From: Lobosporangium transversale
Lineage: Eukaryota; Mortierellomycota; Mortierellomycetes; Mortierellales; Mortierellaceae
Direction of reading: 5' to 3'
NCBI RefSeq assembly: GCF_002105155.1
Contig: NW_019029028.1
Coordinates: 248,001 to 312,000, forward strand
DNA: 64,000 nucleotides
Part shown: positions 24,801 to 35,716 of the stretch, piece after piece
How positions within the stretch are numbered: position 1 is the stretch's first letter
Layout of the letters: the number at the start of each line of letters is the position of its first letter
Program-made: the position numbers and the translations under genes
Notes under the pieces: generated by a model
What the model was told of the DNA's origin: nothing
The model's database searches: none
What the model saw: only the letters and a program-made list of their open reading frames with translations

Positions 24801-26228
24801 CTTTCGGCCAGTATTTCATTAGATACACTCCGTAAATCGATTCGTCCCTCTGAGAGCACAATCAAACCTTTGGTCCGTGATCGTGACAGTTTGCCTAATT
24901 CTCGCCTCATGTACAACTTGATCACAACCTACCCATTCAAAGTCGAGGCTTCTGGCAAGGAAACAGTCACTGTTACGCCTCGCTTCCCAAGCTTAAACGA
25001 TCTCCTGTACGACTCTCCACTTGAGGTTCTTATCATTGTCTCGGACCTCAACAACAAGGTTGTTGGGTATGGTGATGTTTATGTCAAGCGCTTCAAGCTG
25101 CCCAAGGGTGAATATAACTTGCGTCTTCAGATTCGTCACGAGAGCGAAGAGATTCTTGAGAAGTACCGTCACCTCCCTGGGATTTTCGATTTCAGCCTTA
25201 CCAAGGCTCAGACACTGGAGGTCTCTGGTCATTGGCCCGATGCTTTGGCAGGTAAAAAGAATGCCTTCCCTAGCGTCGTAGAGCGTGGCGATACCAGGCC
25301 TGCATTTGTCATTTCTTCTTCCGAGCACCCTAAGGGTGCCAAGCCTGGCGACTTTTTGGTCGGGGAGTGGAAGTGGGGTATTCCAAAGGTAGATGGCCCG
25401 CCTCTATCCCGTGTCGTCTATGCTATCCCTCCAGAGCAGATCCCGATCAAGGAGGAGACAGTTGAGCTCGAGGAGGAGGTTGATGTCTCACAACAACTGG
25501 CTGATCAGGTCCGTGATGCACAGATTGCATGGTTGAAGAAGAGCGGCACAGCTTATAAGACAGATAAAGACAAAGAGGCAGCAGCTGCAACCAGAAAGAA
25601 ACTAATTGCTCAGATCGAGGCTGCAGGCCATGGAAAGCATTTGCCATTCTTGTTGGCTCAGTTGGATGTTGCATTAGCCCTTGCTGAGAATGCGAATGAG
25701 GCACAAAAGGAGGAGAGATGGAGGGAGGTACTTGCAACTGCAAGCAAAATCACTGGTGCAATTGATGAAGCAGCATTGGCTCAGTACTTTGGTCTCAAGC
25801 AAGTTACACTTCATGGCAAAGCTGAGGCCGAACAAAAGAAGATCAAGAAGGAGAAGGAAGAAACCAAGAATGCGTTGGTCGCAGCATTGAAGGCCCGATG
25901 CCTTGCCCTGGTTGCTCTTAAGCAGGACTCGGACGAGGCCTACAACCATTTGAGCCAGTGGAGTGAAGGTACAGGTGTGACTGACTGGAAAACCGTTGGA
26001 GTTTACTTGGAGCGTGAGCGTAAACATGGTAATTTTGGACTGGCTCTCCAGCGTGTCAACAGCTGGTTGAGTGAACAAGGAAGCGGCACACGTGAGAGCG
26101 TTGGTAATATCAAAGCTGCCATCTCGACGCGCCGTGAACTTTTACGCGAGCTGGGATGGTCGGTCTGGGAGGAATATGAGCTTAGCTGGGATGGTATTCG
26201 TTTGCCCAAGGCGCCGGCTACTTTTTAA
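21852..26228 (+). CDS. TPP2: Tripeptidyl peptidase II
   Basis: Giant cytosolic subtilisin-family serine protease that removes tripeptides from peptides released by the proteasome. Exons 21852-21917, 22071-22418, 22558-22819 and 23035-26228 join in phase and give 1289 residues, close to the human length of 1249. The catalytic triad is visible: Asp47 in AILDTGVDPG, His270 in GSHGTHVA, Ser456 in NGTSMSSPNA, with the oxyanion Asn369 in SSAGNAGP. The ~190-residue insert between Asp and His typical of TPP2 is present, with the AIDTNEDGDL-type segment. The long C-terminal beta-rich and helical part required for the giant spindle assembly is complete. The second intron uses a GTTTGT donor because the stronger GTGAGT two bases downstream would break the frame. 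A pyrimidine-rich leader precedes the ATG. Confidence 0.97.
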
Positions 26229-27044
26229 ATGATTCACACTGCAGCCAGCATGTATGAGCAAGAGAATTTGTTAATAATATTTAAATCAAATGTATAAATA
26301 TAAACTGTGAAAGTATAATCTTCCAACTGAAAAGTGAATAGACTAGACTTTGGAAAATCTGTTGCTCAGATTAATCTTTGAGATAGGACATCCATGATCA
26401 CAACATCAGTGATGAAAGTGGGTGATCAAGTCTTACAAGCCCTTGTTTACTGAGAAACATCTTCCATTTCCGTCTCCACACGACCAGCATGCTAAAATCT
26501 AGGGACTAGAGAGTGCGAAAGATTTAACAACGTGAATAATCTCATTGAATGAGGTATTTTTAAATCAATCAAAGCCAAAAAAAAAATACCTCATTTTCTT
26601 TTTTTTTTTTTTTTTTTTGCCAAACATCTTGTAAGAGAGCACGAAGAAAGAGAGATGTAAAGTTTTGCCATGACTAGAGATGGCTTAAATACCGGCAATA
26701 TTTTTCCCCTAGGTATTTGTTTGCATGGTATACTCAGAGATAACATCGAGTATAAAAAACAACCCATGTGTAGTGCTGAGTTCGAGGAGAGGAGTCCAAT
26801 CTATTGCTTCCTGGCTATTCAAAGTGCGCTTGATCTGTTAAAGACTAATGACATTAAACTGTAAAGGTGCACACTGATTGAACAGGTTTTGGTTTTAGCT
26901 TTTTTTTTTTTTTTTTTTTTTTTTTGTTGCTTATTTCTCTTTTTCTTCTCTTTCTTCTCTCTTTCTTCTCTCTTCTCTTCTCTTCTCTTCTCTCATTCTT
27001 TCTCCTCACACAACCTACTCATACTTCATACACCGCAATCAACC
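26229..27044. other. Intergenic region upstream of the calmodulin-like gene
   Basis: AT-rich spacer with T-runs at about 26601-26618 and 26900-26925. A strongly pyrimidine-rich tract (TTCTCTTTCTTCTC type, 26935-27003) sits immediately before the leader of the next gene and is probably part of its core promoter. No gene is supported. Confidence 0.5.
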
Positions 27045-27918
27045 ATGACTCAAGGCAAGGAAATCGAATACAAGGAGGCATTCGCTCTCTTTGACCCCAC
27101 CAACTCTGGCGTTATCCAGCCCCAAGCCTTCGCTGACTTCCTTGCTGTTAGTATCTCTCCTCTTTCTTTTTCACCATTTCATTGCTAGTCATTTTTGATC
27201 TCTCTTGTAATCTTCGCAATGGCGTCAAGGAGCATGCTTTCGTATCTATCATACAGGAATCTGGAGACAATGTCCGATTATTGAATGATTGAGCAAAAAC
27301 AAACGACATGGCGATAGGCATGGGGATCAAAATGAGCTATTACTACGGACGCTTCTTTTTTTGTACACCCCCAAACTACCTTTGTTTTTCCGAACTTTTT
27401 AACTGGGTCCCCTCCCCTTCTTTTCTCTTATTGACTCTGTTTAATTTAATTTAATGAATGAATAACAAATAGCTCCTTAACGACCCCGAGTTGACTCAAA
27501 AGGTCAAGATCCCTACCCAACCTTTGGACTACAAGGCATTTTCTGCTCTCTTGGCCAAGAGCGATAAGGGTGCTGAAACTTCTGATGATGCCTACGGTCT
27601 CCTTTTCAAAACCATTAATAAAGATGGCTCTGGTAACATTTCTGCTGCTGAACTCCGTGCTGCCCTTCAGCACTTTGGCAACAACTCTTTGTCTGAGGTA
27701 AAAAAAAGAAAAAGAAATAGATGTCAGGCATAAAAAGGAGGCTTGTGTGGTTGTTTTTCGCAATCTGATCATTTTTCGTTTAAATTTCAAAATAGGCCGA
27801 TATTGATGAGATTGTTCATGAGGCCGATGTCTCTGGCGATGGCCGTATTACCCTTGAAGAGTTCTTGAAGATCATGCAGAAGTCTGAGAAGAAACTCCGT
27901 GGCGAGCATGTTCTATAA
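27045..27918 (+). CDS. Calmodulin-like EF-hand protein
   Basis: Three exons, 27045-27146, 27473-27697 and 27796-27918, join in phase 0 and give 149 residues, the length of calmodulin. The start EIEYKEAFALFD matches the calmodulin and myosin light-chain N-terminus. EF loop 1 (DPTNSGVIQPQA) lacks the position-12 acid, and no loop 2 is recognisable. Loops 3 (NKDGSGNISAAE) and 4 (DVSGDGRITLEE) look competent for calcium. This pattern fits a calmodulin-like regulator or a myosin light chain with a non-binding N-lobe. It is unlikely to be the canonical calmodulin. The target is unknown; essential myosin light chain is one alternative. Confidence 0.85.
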
Positions 27919-28079
27919 AAAAGAATAAAAAACACCTCTTGCTTTGTATTAACAATCATAATATTCCCTTCTCTTTATCAGTAATAAAAACCAAAAAAAA
28001 AAAAAAAAAAAAAAAGAAAAGAAATGATTGATCTGTCAACAGGTAGTTTCCGTTTATTTCTCACAATTCTAAGCTTGCT

Positions 28080-28110
<31 letters not shown>

Positions 28111-28497
28111 GACAGCGATAGTTTTTGTTATTGTAAAATGTCGTGTGCAAAATCTCTTGGGATGTTTTCCCTATCGCATTCTTCTCTCCTTTCCCCACAG
28201 TTATTTGTTCACCATTCATATAATCCATCTAATACGCCTTTGGCTCCATGGTATTTCTCAGAGCCCAACGGATTTTTTGCTCTAACCCTTCCGCCCAAAG
28301 ACTGTGTGACAATATGGTTTTCGAACACATGGTGTAAAAAAAAAATTAAAAAACGGCGAAATGCCAGCAACTGACGCAAGAGGGCGTCAGTCAAAGCAAT
28401 CGCTAGTTTATTTTTCCCACCTTTCATCATCTGGAAATAAGCTGCTATCCTTTGTAACCTAGTAAGAAAAACGTTGTGTCAGAATTCTTGGAAAATG

Positions 28498-28531
<34 letters not shown>

Positions 28532-28797
28532 TTAAATGTCGGGTGTATTCATCCACTGAACCCTGAATGACCAAAGTTTGCTATACAATAGGTCTTTACA
28601 TACTCTGGGTCCTGATCAAGACCCAGCATCATTAGCATGACATTGTATGTACCTTTTCATTCTTTTTCTGACCAATCAGGCCAACAAGTGATGGGATCTC
28701 ATTCGAATAGAGCAAATAGGATAATGAGAACGTGTCCCGATTTGAAATAATTTATTGGGTATTAAATATCAATTCTACAGAAAGAGTGCAGAGCATT
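27919..28797. other. Convergent intergenic region
   Basis: Spacer between the calmodulin-like gene and the LPMO-like gene, with three homopolymers: A-run ~27992-28014, T-run ~28083-28110 and A-run ~28498-28528. Nothing else is supportable; the 28024-28374 frame is driven by the T-run. Confidence 0.5.
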
Positions 28798-29436
28798 TCA
28801 AGGCTTTTTAGCGGCTTTGACGATGACTTCGAAACAAGTTGAGTATTCTTCTCCGATTGGGTTCTTATCAAACCGCCACCACCACACCATCTGATATCTG
28901 CCAGGCTTCGCCTTCTTCGGGATGGTCACATAGCCATGACAGACCGTGTTTGGGTTCGCAGGATCGTCACAATTTTGAGGAGTAGCAAAATCCATTTCAG
29001 ACAACAAAAGCTTCTTGTTTGCCAGTTCTTCTCGAGTCTTGATGAGTCTGTTGGATTTACCTGTCCAGTAGACTTGAACTTTAGTTCTAAATTCCGTTGG
29101 AGATTTAACAAAGTTCATATGGCCATTGGCTTGCCAGGTAAGATGAAGTTTTTGACCAGGGGCCGCTGTAGCAGGAGGAAATTGAGCAGGATTATTGCCG
29201 GGGAAGACAGACTGACGACCTGGCTGACAGACAGGGGCCTTGGGAGGACGACCGGAGATGAGGTAGGTGTAAAGAGTGTTGATGTCTGGGTTGGCGCGTG
29301 AAGGATAGCCGATTGGGAAACCAGCACATTTTCCTGAAGGAAGAGTTTTAGAGCAATCGAGCCAAGAGTGGCCGTACGCGACCGTTATGACAGATGTTTG
29401 AAACAACAATAGTGCTATCACAGACAGAATCAACAT
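28798..29436 (-). CDS. Secreted LPMO-like protein (copper histidine-brace candidate)
   Basis: Single exon, 212 residues. A clear signal peptide (MLILSVIALLLFQTSVITVAYG) would be cut to expose His23 as the mature N-terminus in HSWLDCSK. An N-terminal His after signal removal is the signature of lytic polysaccharide monooxygenases, whose copper is held by that His and a second internal one. His106 in WQANGHMNF is the natural second ligand, and Tyr198 in GEEYSTCFEV could be the axial residue. At least six Cys are available for disulfides, and the C-terminal strand GRYQMVWWWRFD resembles LPMO beta-sandwich cores. It does not match AA9, AA11 or AA13 motifs I know, so family and substrate are open. 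A splice acceptor (TTTTAG) just upstream of the ATG suggests a 5' UTR intron. Confidence 0.75.
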   Translation of the reverse strand: MLILSVIALLLFQTSVITVAYGHSWLDCSKTLPSGKCAGFPIGYPSRANPDINTLYTYLISGRPPKAPVCQPGRQSVFPGNNPAQFPPATAAPGQKLHLTWQANGHMNFVKSPTEFRTKVQVYWTGKSNRLIKTREELANKKLLLSEMDFATPQNCDDPANPNTVCHGYVTIPKKAKPGRYQMVWWWRFDKNPIGEEYSTCFEVIVKAAKKP

Positions 29437-30370
29437 TGATGGTGATCTAAAAGTTCAAAAAAAAAAAAAAAAAAAAAAAGAAGTATGACAGAGTTTCCAT
29501 AAATAAAACTGCCCGGCTTTTTATACATGGCATGAACAAAGAACCTTGACGAGCATGATCTTGATCAAGAGCGGGGGAGATCAACAGCAATAAGAATAAA
29601 AGGTTGAGTGTCAATATCCTTTGTGTATCCATTAATTTATTGTAATTAAAAAATAAATAAAATAAATAATGAATATTATTAAAACCAATGTTGGAATTTG
29701 CATGTTCTATTCCGCATAATCCAGGGATCATGCAAGGATACCAAAGGATCTACACGTCGCGTAACAGGCGCATTCACGACTGTGTATTGGCTTACGGAAG
29801 AGATTGTGTACATGTACATGAGCGCAACCTGAATGTTCTTTTTTCTGCCTCCTGGAGGCGCTGCTCAGTCATCAAAGAATTAGAAATAACAGAGGCATCC
29901 ATGAATAAAGTGATTATTAAAAGCTGGCAAATCATAGAAGATCATCTACGCTTGGCATTTGGTCGGCTTTATGAGAAGGGGATAGCGTAAATATGAAGAT
30001 ATGCATAAATTAAGGCTGTTGCCTGTATCGGATCTGATGATGGTTTCTCCAGTAGCTGAAGGCTGAGCAAAACAAAGGTCTCATTTACAAAAAAAAAATG
30101 TTCAGAGAAAAGACCTTTGCAATTAAGTAGTATTTTACAATAAATATATTCTTAATTGAAAAAGCATCTGAGGTATTTAGAATGAGACAAGGAACAGCCC
30201 ACACTGCTGTAATGACTGTGGTACAAGAAAAAAAAAAACGACACAATGGCTCACGTTACTCTGCGGTCATTTTTTTTTTTTTGTTTTATTACATTGTCTT
30301 GTCCCCGCATTTCTTTTTCTTTATTTTACACCGTACTCATTCTCCATTTACCAACTAATAACACACTTCA
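29437..30370. other. Divergent intergenic region, LPMO-like and fimbrin
   Basis: Contains an A-run at about 29457-29479, probably inside a 5' UTR intron of the LPMO-like gene, and otherwise AT-rich sequence with promoter-type pyrimidine stretches before 30371. No gene is supported. Confidence 0.5.
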
Positions 30371-30473
30371 ATGGTTGTCATCAATTCAGCCTTGTTGGCT
30401 AAAAAGTTTCCACAGTTACCTGTTCACGACGTAGACAGGCTCGTAAACCAATTCAGGTAACCCTTGTTTCTTT

Positions 30474-30515
<42 letters not shown>

Positions 30516-31240
30516 AATAAGGAACAAAATATTACATATTGTTATTAGAGCCAATCTTCGTTAATGCTGTCTGTGCAAACATTACTGAATAATTGAAAAA
30601 GGGAACGCGCTTTACTAACTCTTTTTTCTTTTTGTACTCTAGTCGCTTTGATATTGATGGACGAGGCCAAATCGATCAAAAGGACTTGGTGAAGGTCATC
30701 CAGGAGATTGGCGAAGGTCAATCTTATGACCAGATTCGCGCCACGATTAAAACCGTTGATATTAATGCCACTGGAAAAGTCGAAGTAGATGAATTTCTTG
30801 AGGTATATGGCAATAGCATTGAATATGAAAAGCAGGTGGAGGAGAAAAAATAAAAGAGGGGTGAAACTTTTTATTTCTCGTGTGGATTAGCCCAATGAAC
30901 CGCCTGGCAAGGATGACTTCTACAATGCGCGACATTACCTCATCGTGGATACTGTCTAAATAATTTTCTACTCTGTCTACAATTTATAATGATCAATAGA
31001 TTATTTCGAAGCTACGTGAAGGCGGCGCAAATGTCCCAACGTCTGGCAAGAAGGTCATTCAAGTTGGAGGCGCCAACAGCAGTATTAAACATTCTTTGAA
31101 CGATGATGAGCGCTCTGAATTCACAGCACATATCAACTCTGTCTTGGCAGGTGATATGCATATTGGAGACAGGATTCCAATTCCTACCCACACAATGCAA
31201 ATTTTCGATGAGTGTCGAGGTAAGCATTACAAAAGGGAGG

Positions 31241-31271
<31 letters not shown>

Positions 31272-31421
31272 AAAGAGAAGAGAAACCATCGGTTGCACGA
31301 GTTGGTTGTTGTTATTTTATTGATTGCGAAGTAAACCTGTTTTGGAGTTGCTAAAAAGTTTGGGAAGAATAATCAAAAATCCATGTACTTCATGAAATAA
31401 ATGATACCACATATTAATAAC

Positions 31422-31452
<31 letters not shown>

Positions 31453-32344
31453 CTCTGTCTAGTTTTCTAATACCTTAAACCCCTCTAATTCTACTATAGA
31501 TGGTCTTTTACTCTGCAAGCTCATCAACGACTCAGTGCCAGACACTATTGACGAACGTGTACTCAATGTCAAAAATAAGCTTTCGAATTTTCAGATCATT
31601 GAAAATAATAACGTTGCTATCAACTCGGCTAAAGCTATCGGTTGTAGTGTTGTCAACATTGGGCCCCAGGACATCATGGATGGGCGTGAGCATTTGATTT
31701 TGGGTCTTATTTGGCAGATCATTAAGGCTGGTTTGTTGTCAAAGATAGACATCCGTCTTCATCCTGAGCTTTATCGCCTGTTGGACGAGGATGAGACCCT
31801 TGAGGCTTTCCTTCGCCTTCCTCCTGAGCAGATTTTGTTGAGATGGTTCAATTACCACTTGAGGGCCGCAGGATGGCACCGCACGTATGTTGTTAATTTT
31901 GCTTTAAACTTTCGGCTCAGATTCGCTCATACTTGATCTAATTCTAACCTCATTTCTGTGCAATTACGCTCTAATTTTTGGTATTTCAACCCTACAGTGT
32001 TAGCAACTTCTCTGGAGACGTCAAGGATGGTGAGAATTACACCGTCTTGCTTAATCAATTGGCACCGGATCTTTGCTCAAGAGACCCTCTTCGTGAGCAT
32101 GATCTCCTCACGCGTGCTGAACAAATCCTCCAAAACGCAGAAAAACTCAACTGCCGCAAATACCTGTCCCCTCAGTCACTTGTTGCTGGAAATCCTAAAC
32201 TTAACTTGGCCTTTGTTGCCAACCTGTTCAACAATCATCCTGGCTTGGATCCATTAGAGGAGGTGGAACGCCCAGAGCTTCCTGACATCGAAGGTGATCG
32301 CGAGGCTAGAGGTAAGACAATTGAAATACATTTGATTGAATGTA

Positions 32345-32376
<32 letters not shown>

Positions 32377-33240
32377 GAAACAGAAATGAATGAGATGGGG
32401 TGAAAGCTAAATGTTGTTTCATGTTATTCTTCATGTGTGATATTATTAGTTTTCGCTCTCTGGTTGAACAGCTTGGACGTTGATCCATTTGTTAACAACC
32501 TGTACACAGATCTCCAAGATGGAGTTGTTCTCTTACAGGCATTCGATAAAATGCATCCAGGTATTGTTGATTGGAAGCGTGTTAGTCGTAGACAACCTCT
32601 CAACCGCTTCAAGCAGGTGGAGAATACCAACTATGCCATCATGATTGGACAACACCTCCGCTACACCTTGGTTAACATGCAAGGTGCCGATATTGTGGAC
32701 GGTAGCCCCACGCTCACTTTGGGATTGGTTTGGCAAATGATGCGTGAGAACGTGACGCAAACTATGAAGAAGCTTTCCAAGTCTGGTCGTGATATCACTG
32801 ACATGGAGATGATTCGATGGGCAAACGAAGCGGTGCAGCGTGGTGGCAAGACGAGCAAGATCAGCAGCTTTAAGGATCCCTCATTCAAGACTGGTCTCTT
32901 TGTCTGTGATGTATTGAACGGAATGCGCCCTGGCTCTGTCGACTATACAATGTTGACCCGTGGTAGCACATTGGAGGATGCCAAGATGAACGCTAAATAT
33001 GCCATCTCTGTTGCAAGAAAGATCGGTGCCGTTATTTTCGTATTGCCTGAGGATATCATTGAATGTCGTGCAAAGCTGGTAAGTCCTCATTTTAGATGAT
33101 GCACTTCACCACTCTTGCTCTCTTTGATGTACAATCGTTGCTCACTTTTTTTTTTTTTTTTTTTTTTTTTCCTATGTTCTGTTTAGATCTTGACGTTTAT
33201 CGGCTCGTTAATGGCCATCGATACCGCTGGCAGGGTCTAA
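30371..33240 (+). CDS. SAC6: Fimbrin (plastin), actin-bundling protein
   Basis: Cross-links actin filaments in patches, cables and the contractile ring. Exons 30371-30456, 30643-30835, 31000-31219, 31500-31884, 31998-32311, 32450-33078 and 33187-33240 join in phase and give 626 residues, the family length. Two N-terminal EF-hands are visible (DIDGRGQIDQKD and DINATGKVEVDE). Four calponin-homology domains in two actin-binding pairs follow. Landmarks are DGLLLCKLINDSVPDTIDERV, AIGCSVVNIGPQDI, GNPKLNLAFVANLFN, DGVVLLQAFDKM and the ending ILTFIGSLMAIDTAGRV. The second intron uses a weak donor GTGGAG; a nearby GTATAT would drop 11 residues and fits plastins less well. Four of six introns contain long A or T runs. 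Confidence 0.96.
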
Positions 33241-33486
33241 GTATTTTTTTCCCCCCTCTTTCACCATATAATTACTAATATCCGTCTGAATAAAGCAATA
33301 AAGAAACATATTCCAGAGGAGCTTTAATTGTGGATATTCTAGATGGTTATTATTGTTACTATTGTTGCTATTAATATGTGATTGGCAAAGTGCCTTGTAT
33401 GATGTATCCAGTAATAATTATTGTTTATAAGCGGTGGCTGTGCGGAAGAAAGGTGGTTGGGAAAGCCGAACTGATATCATTAAGTA

Positions 33487-34167
33487 TCAGGAGACCAAAC
33501 ATTTGTCCTTGTCCTTCTTCCCTGATGACGCAAAGGAGCGTTGACCACCGTTGCCTGCACTTGCTCTTGATTCGGCTGCAGCGGCTGCTCTAGCATTCCT
33601 GGTTGGGTTTATCGATGTCTTTTTACTAGACTGTTGCATTTGTGGCTCTTGTGGCTGTCGCAGGTTTGGACAGGCATGATCATCTTCTAGACGGTGTTTC
33701 AAACAAAAGTTGCGACGACATTTTTGACAGATGATTGGGATAGCAGATCGATTCTTACATCCCTTGGCATTACAAGAGTTTGTGTAGATTGGTTTTGAGG
33801 TGGTTGTGGCGGGTTCAGGACATCCTGCAGAAATATGTTGTTCCATTCTAACATTTGGGTCTTCGCCCTTCTTGATTGGGACAGGTTTGTCACATAGAGG
33901 GCAAATGGGCACACGTTGATCCTGCTGTGTCGCTGCATCCTTGTTAGGACAGGTGTGAGTTTCGAGTTTCCAGTGATCCTGGCTGTTTAATAAAAAGCAA
34001 TTGTGTTATCAATCAGTATGGAGATGGTCAGTCGTTATCTAGGGAGGAGAGAAAAGAAAAGAATCCTACCAAAAGATCTGTTTGCAATATTGACAGGTGA
34101 AAGGCAGAAAGTCGAGCTGGGCGCAGTTTAGGTCCGAGCAGTGTTTACCGATTGAAGGAAGCTCCAT
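33487..34167 (-). CDS. Two-AN1-finger protein with C-terminal CaaX box (ZFAND2-like)
   Basis: Exons 34167-34070 and 33982-33487 give 197 residues. The first AN1 zinc finger (CSDLNC...FTCQYCKQIF joined to CQDHW...HTC) is completed only by splicing, which supports the junction. The second is CNAKGC...CQKCRRNFCLKHR...HAC. Between them lies a CPLCDKPVP segment as in ZFAND2/AIRAP proteins, which associate with the proteasome or Cdc48/p97 under proteotoxic or arsenite stress. The protein ends KDKCLVS, a CaaX-type prenylation signal also known from mammalian ZFAND2B, suggesting membrane attachment. The low-complexity linker before the tail is Ala/Ser/Gly-rich. The assignment to the AN1 family is firm; the role is inferred. 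Confidence 0.92.
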
Positions 34168-35716
34168 GTGGGTATTGGTGCTAGATGTCGATATATTTCA
34201 GAAGTTGTTGAAGGTAATGGAATGTAGAGTAATGAAAAGAATGGCGACTTGAGGTATTTATAGTGAATGATGTGTGTTACGTAGCTAACCAATTGAGTAA
34301 TTACGATTGCGTATGTGTGGAGATGAGAATTTGTAATCCCATGGAACGTCAGACAATTGCGAAGGCAGACAGGCAGACAGGCAGGCAGATAGAGCCAGGC
34401 ACAGTTGATGAGATGACAGGCACGTGTCTTCTCTCTGTTCCACATTTTAATAAATCTTTTAGAAATGGTACAAGATTGTGTATTATATGAATAATGCAAT
34501 GCAATGCAGAGAAATGTACCCGCTCATTGTTTGTCTTTGTGAAATTGTAGGCATATTGGCTACTGAGTCTGAGCCGACGACCAGAGCCCAGGTTGACATG
34601 TAATATGTATCAAGAGCAAAAAAAAAAGACAAAGAAAAAAAAAGTCAAGAAAAGTAGTAAAAAGTAACTTTTATTATTATTATTATTTTGAATCCCGAAC
34701 GTCTGCTGCTGGTGATATTACTGTCAGCTACACCCCATCCCTGCCTCCTCACTTTCTGGCGCTCCTTGTGCTCCTTCATGTACATGTACATATTTATTAT
34801 GCTGTGTGCAGTAAATATTAAATTTCAAAAAGGCATGGCTCGAATTACACAAAGAAAAAGAAAATAAAAAAAAAAATATTTGCCTCAAGTGGGAGTGAAG
34901 TGTCCCGTGTGGATGCAGATGAGAACCCCGCTTATCATCCAGCCAGCCTTTGATTAGAACACAACATTGGTTTTCCCCCCCCACGGAAAGACTGTTAGAA
35001 AGTTCTGAAACTGAACACTTCCCTTTTTTCTTTTTCTTTTTTTGCTTTTGCATTTGCAACCCATTGGACGTTTTGTAGCCCAACAGGTGTCAAACCTATC
35101 CCTTTTTATTCCTCTTTCTTTCTCTCTACTCCCTCCTCTTGTTCTTGCTCGCTGTCTGCTTGCTTGATTTGCTCGCTTGCCGTCAATCCTTTCATCAGAA
35201 CAACACATCATCCACTACATTCCCCCATTCCACTTTCTCTTGCTTGTATACAATCCTTTCCCACTCCACCTCCATCGTCCATATCTCTTTTTCAATTGTT
35301 AATCCTTTGATCTAATTATTTCTGCCTCCTACTCATCTCTCTATTTGATCGCTTGATCCTCCCATTCGTCTCGCCGGACCCCTCCGTCTACCTATTCGCC
35401 ACTCTAACTTTTTTTTGTTTCTTCCCGTTCTCTGCGTACAATTTTTTGCCAGCTCCCGTTTCTTCTATACCAATATCATACAACGACATTTTTTTTTTCT
35501 TCACCTCCTTTAAATCACCACTTGTTCCATCTTTTGTTCGCTGTCGTTTCGCCTTTGATTTCCTTCACAAAGCATATACACATTCTCTTTCCTATATCCC
35601 TTTGTTGGCGGGAAGTCTAGTCCGGACTTTATTTTAAAACGAAGCAAAAACAAATCTAAAAAGTCATAAGCAGCTTGCAGACACATAACCAACGACAACA
35701 GAACATTAGAATCATC
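34168..35716. other. Divergent intergenic region, AN1 gene and sulfotransferase
   Basis: 1.5 kb with (ggcagaca)-like short repeats near 34368-34388, an A-rich stretch at 34617-34650 and a very long pyrimidine-rich region (about 35090-35600) leading to the sulfotransferase start. No gene is supported. Confidence 0.5.

Noticed and set aside
29447..29731. Minus-strand frame with a signal-peptide-like stretch (MDTQRILTLNLLFLLLLIS)
   Set aside because: It runs into an A-homopolymer, is followed by a splice acceptor, and has no coding-like continuation. More likely 5' UTR of the LPMO-like gene.
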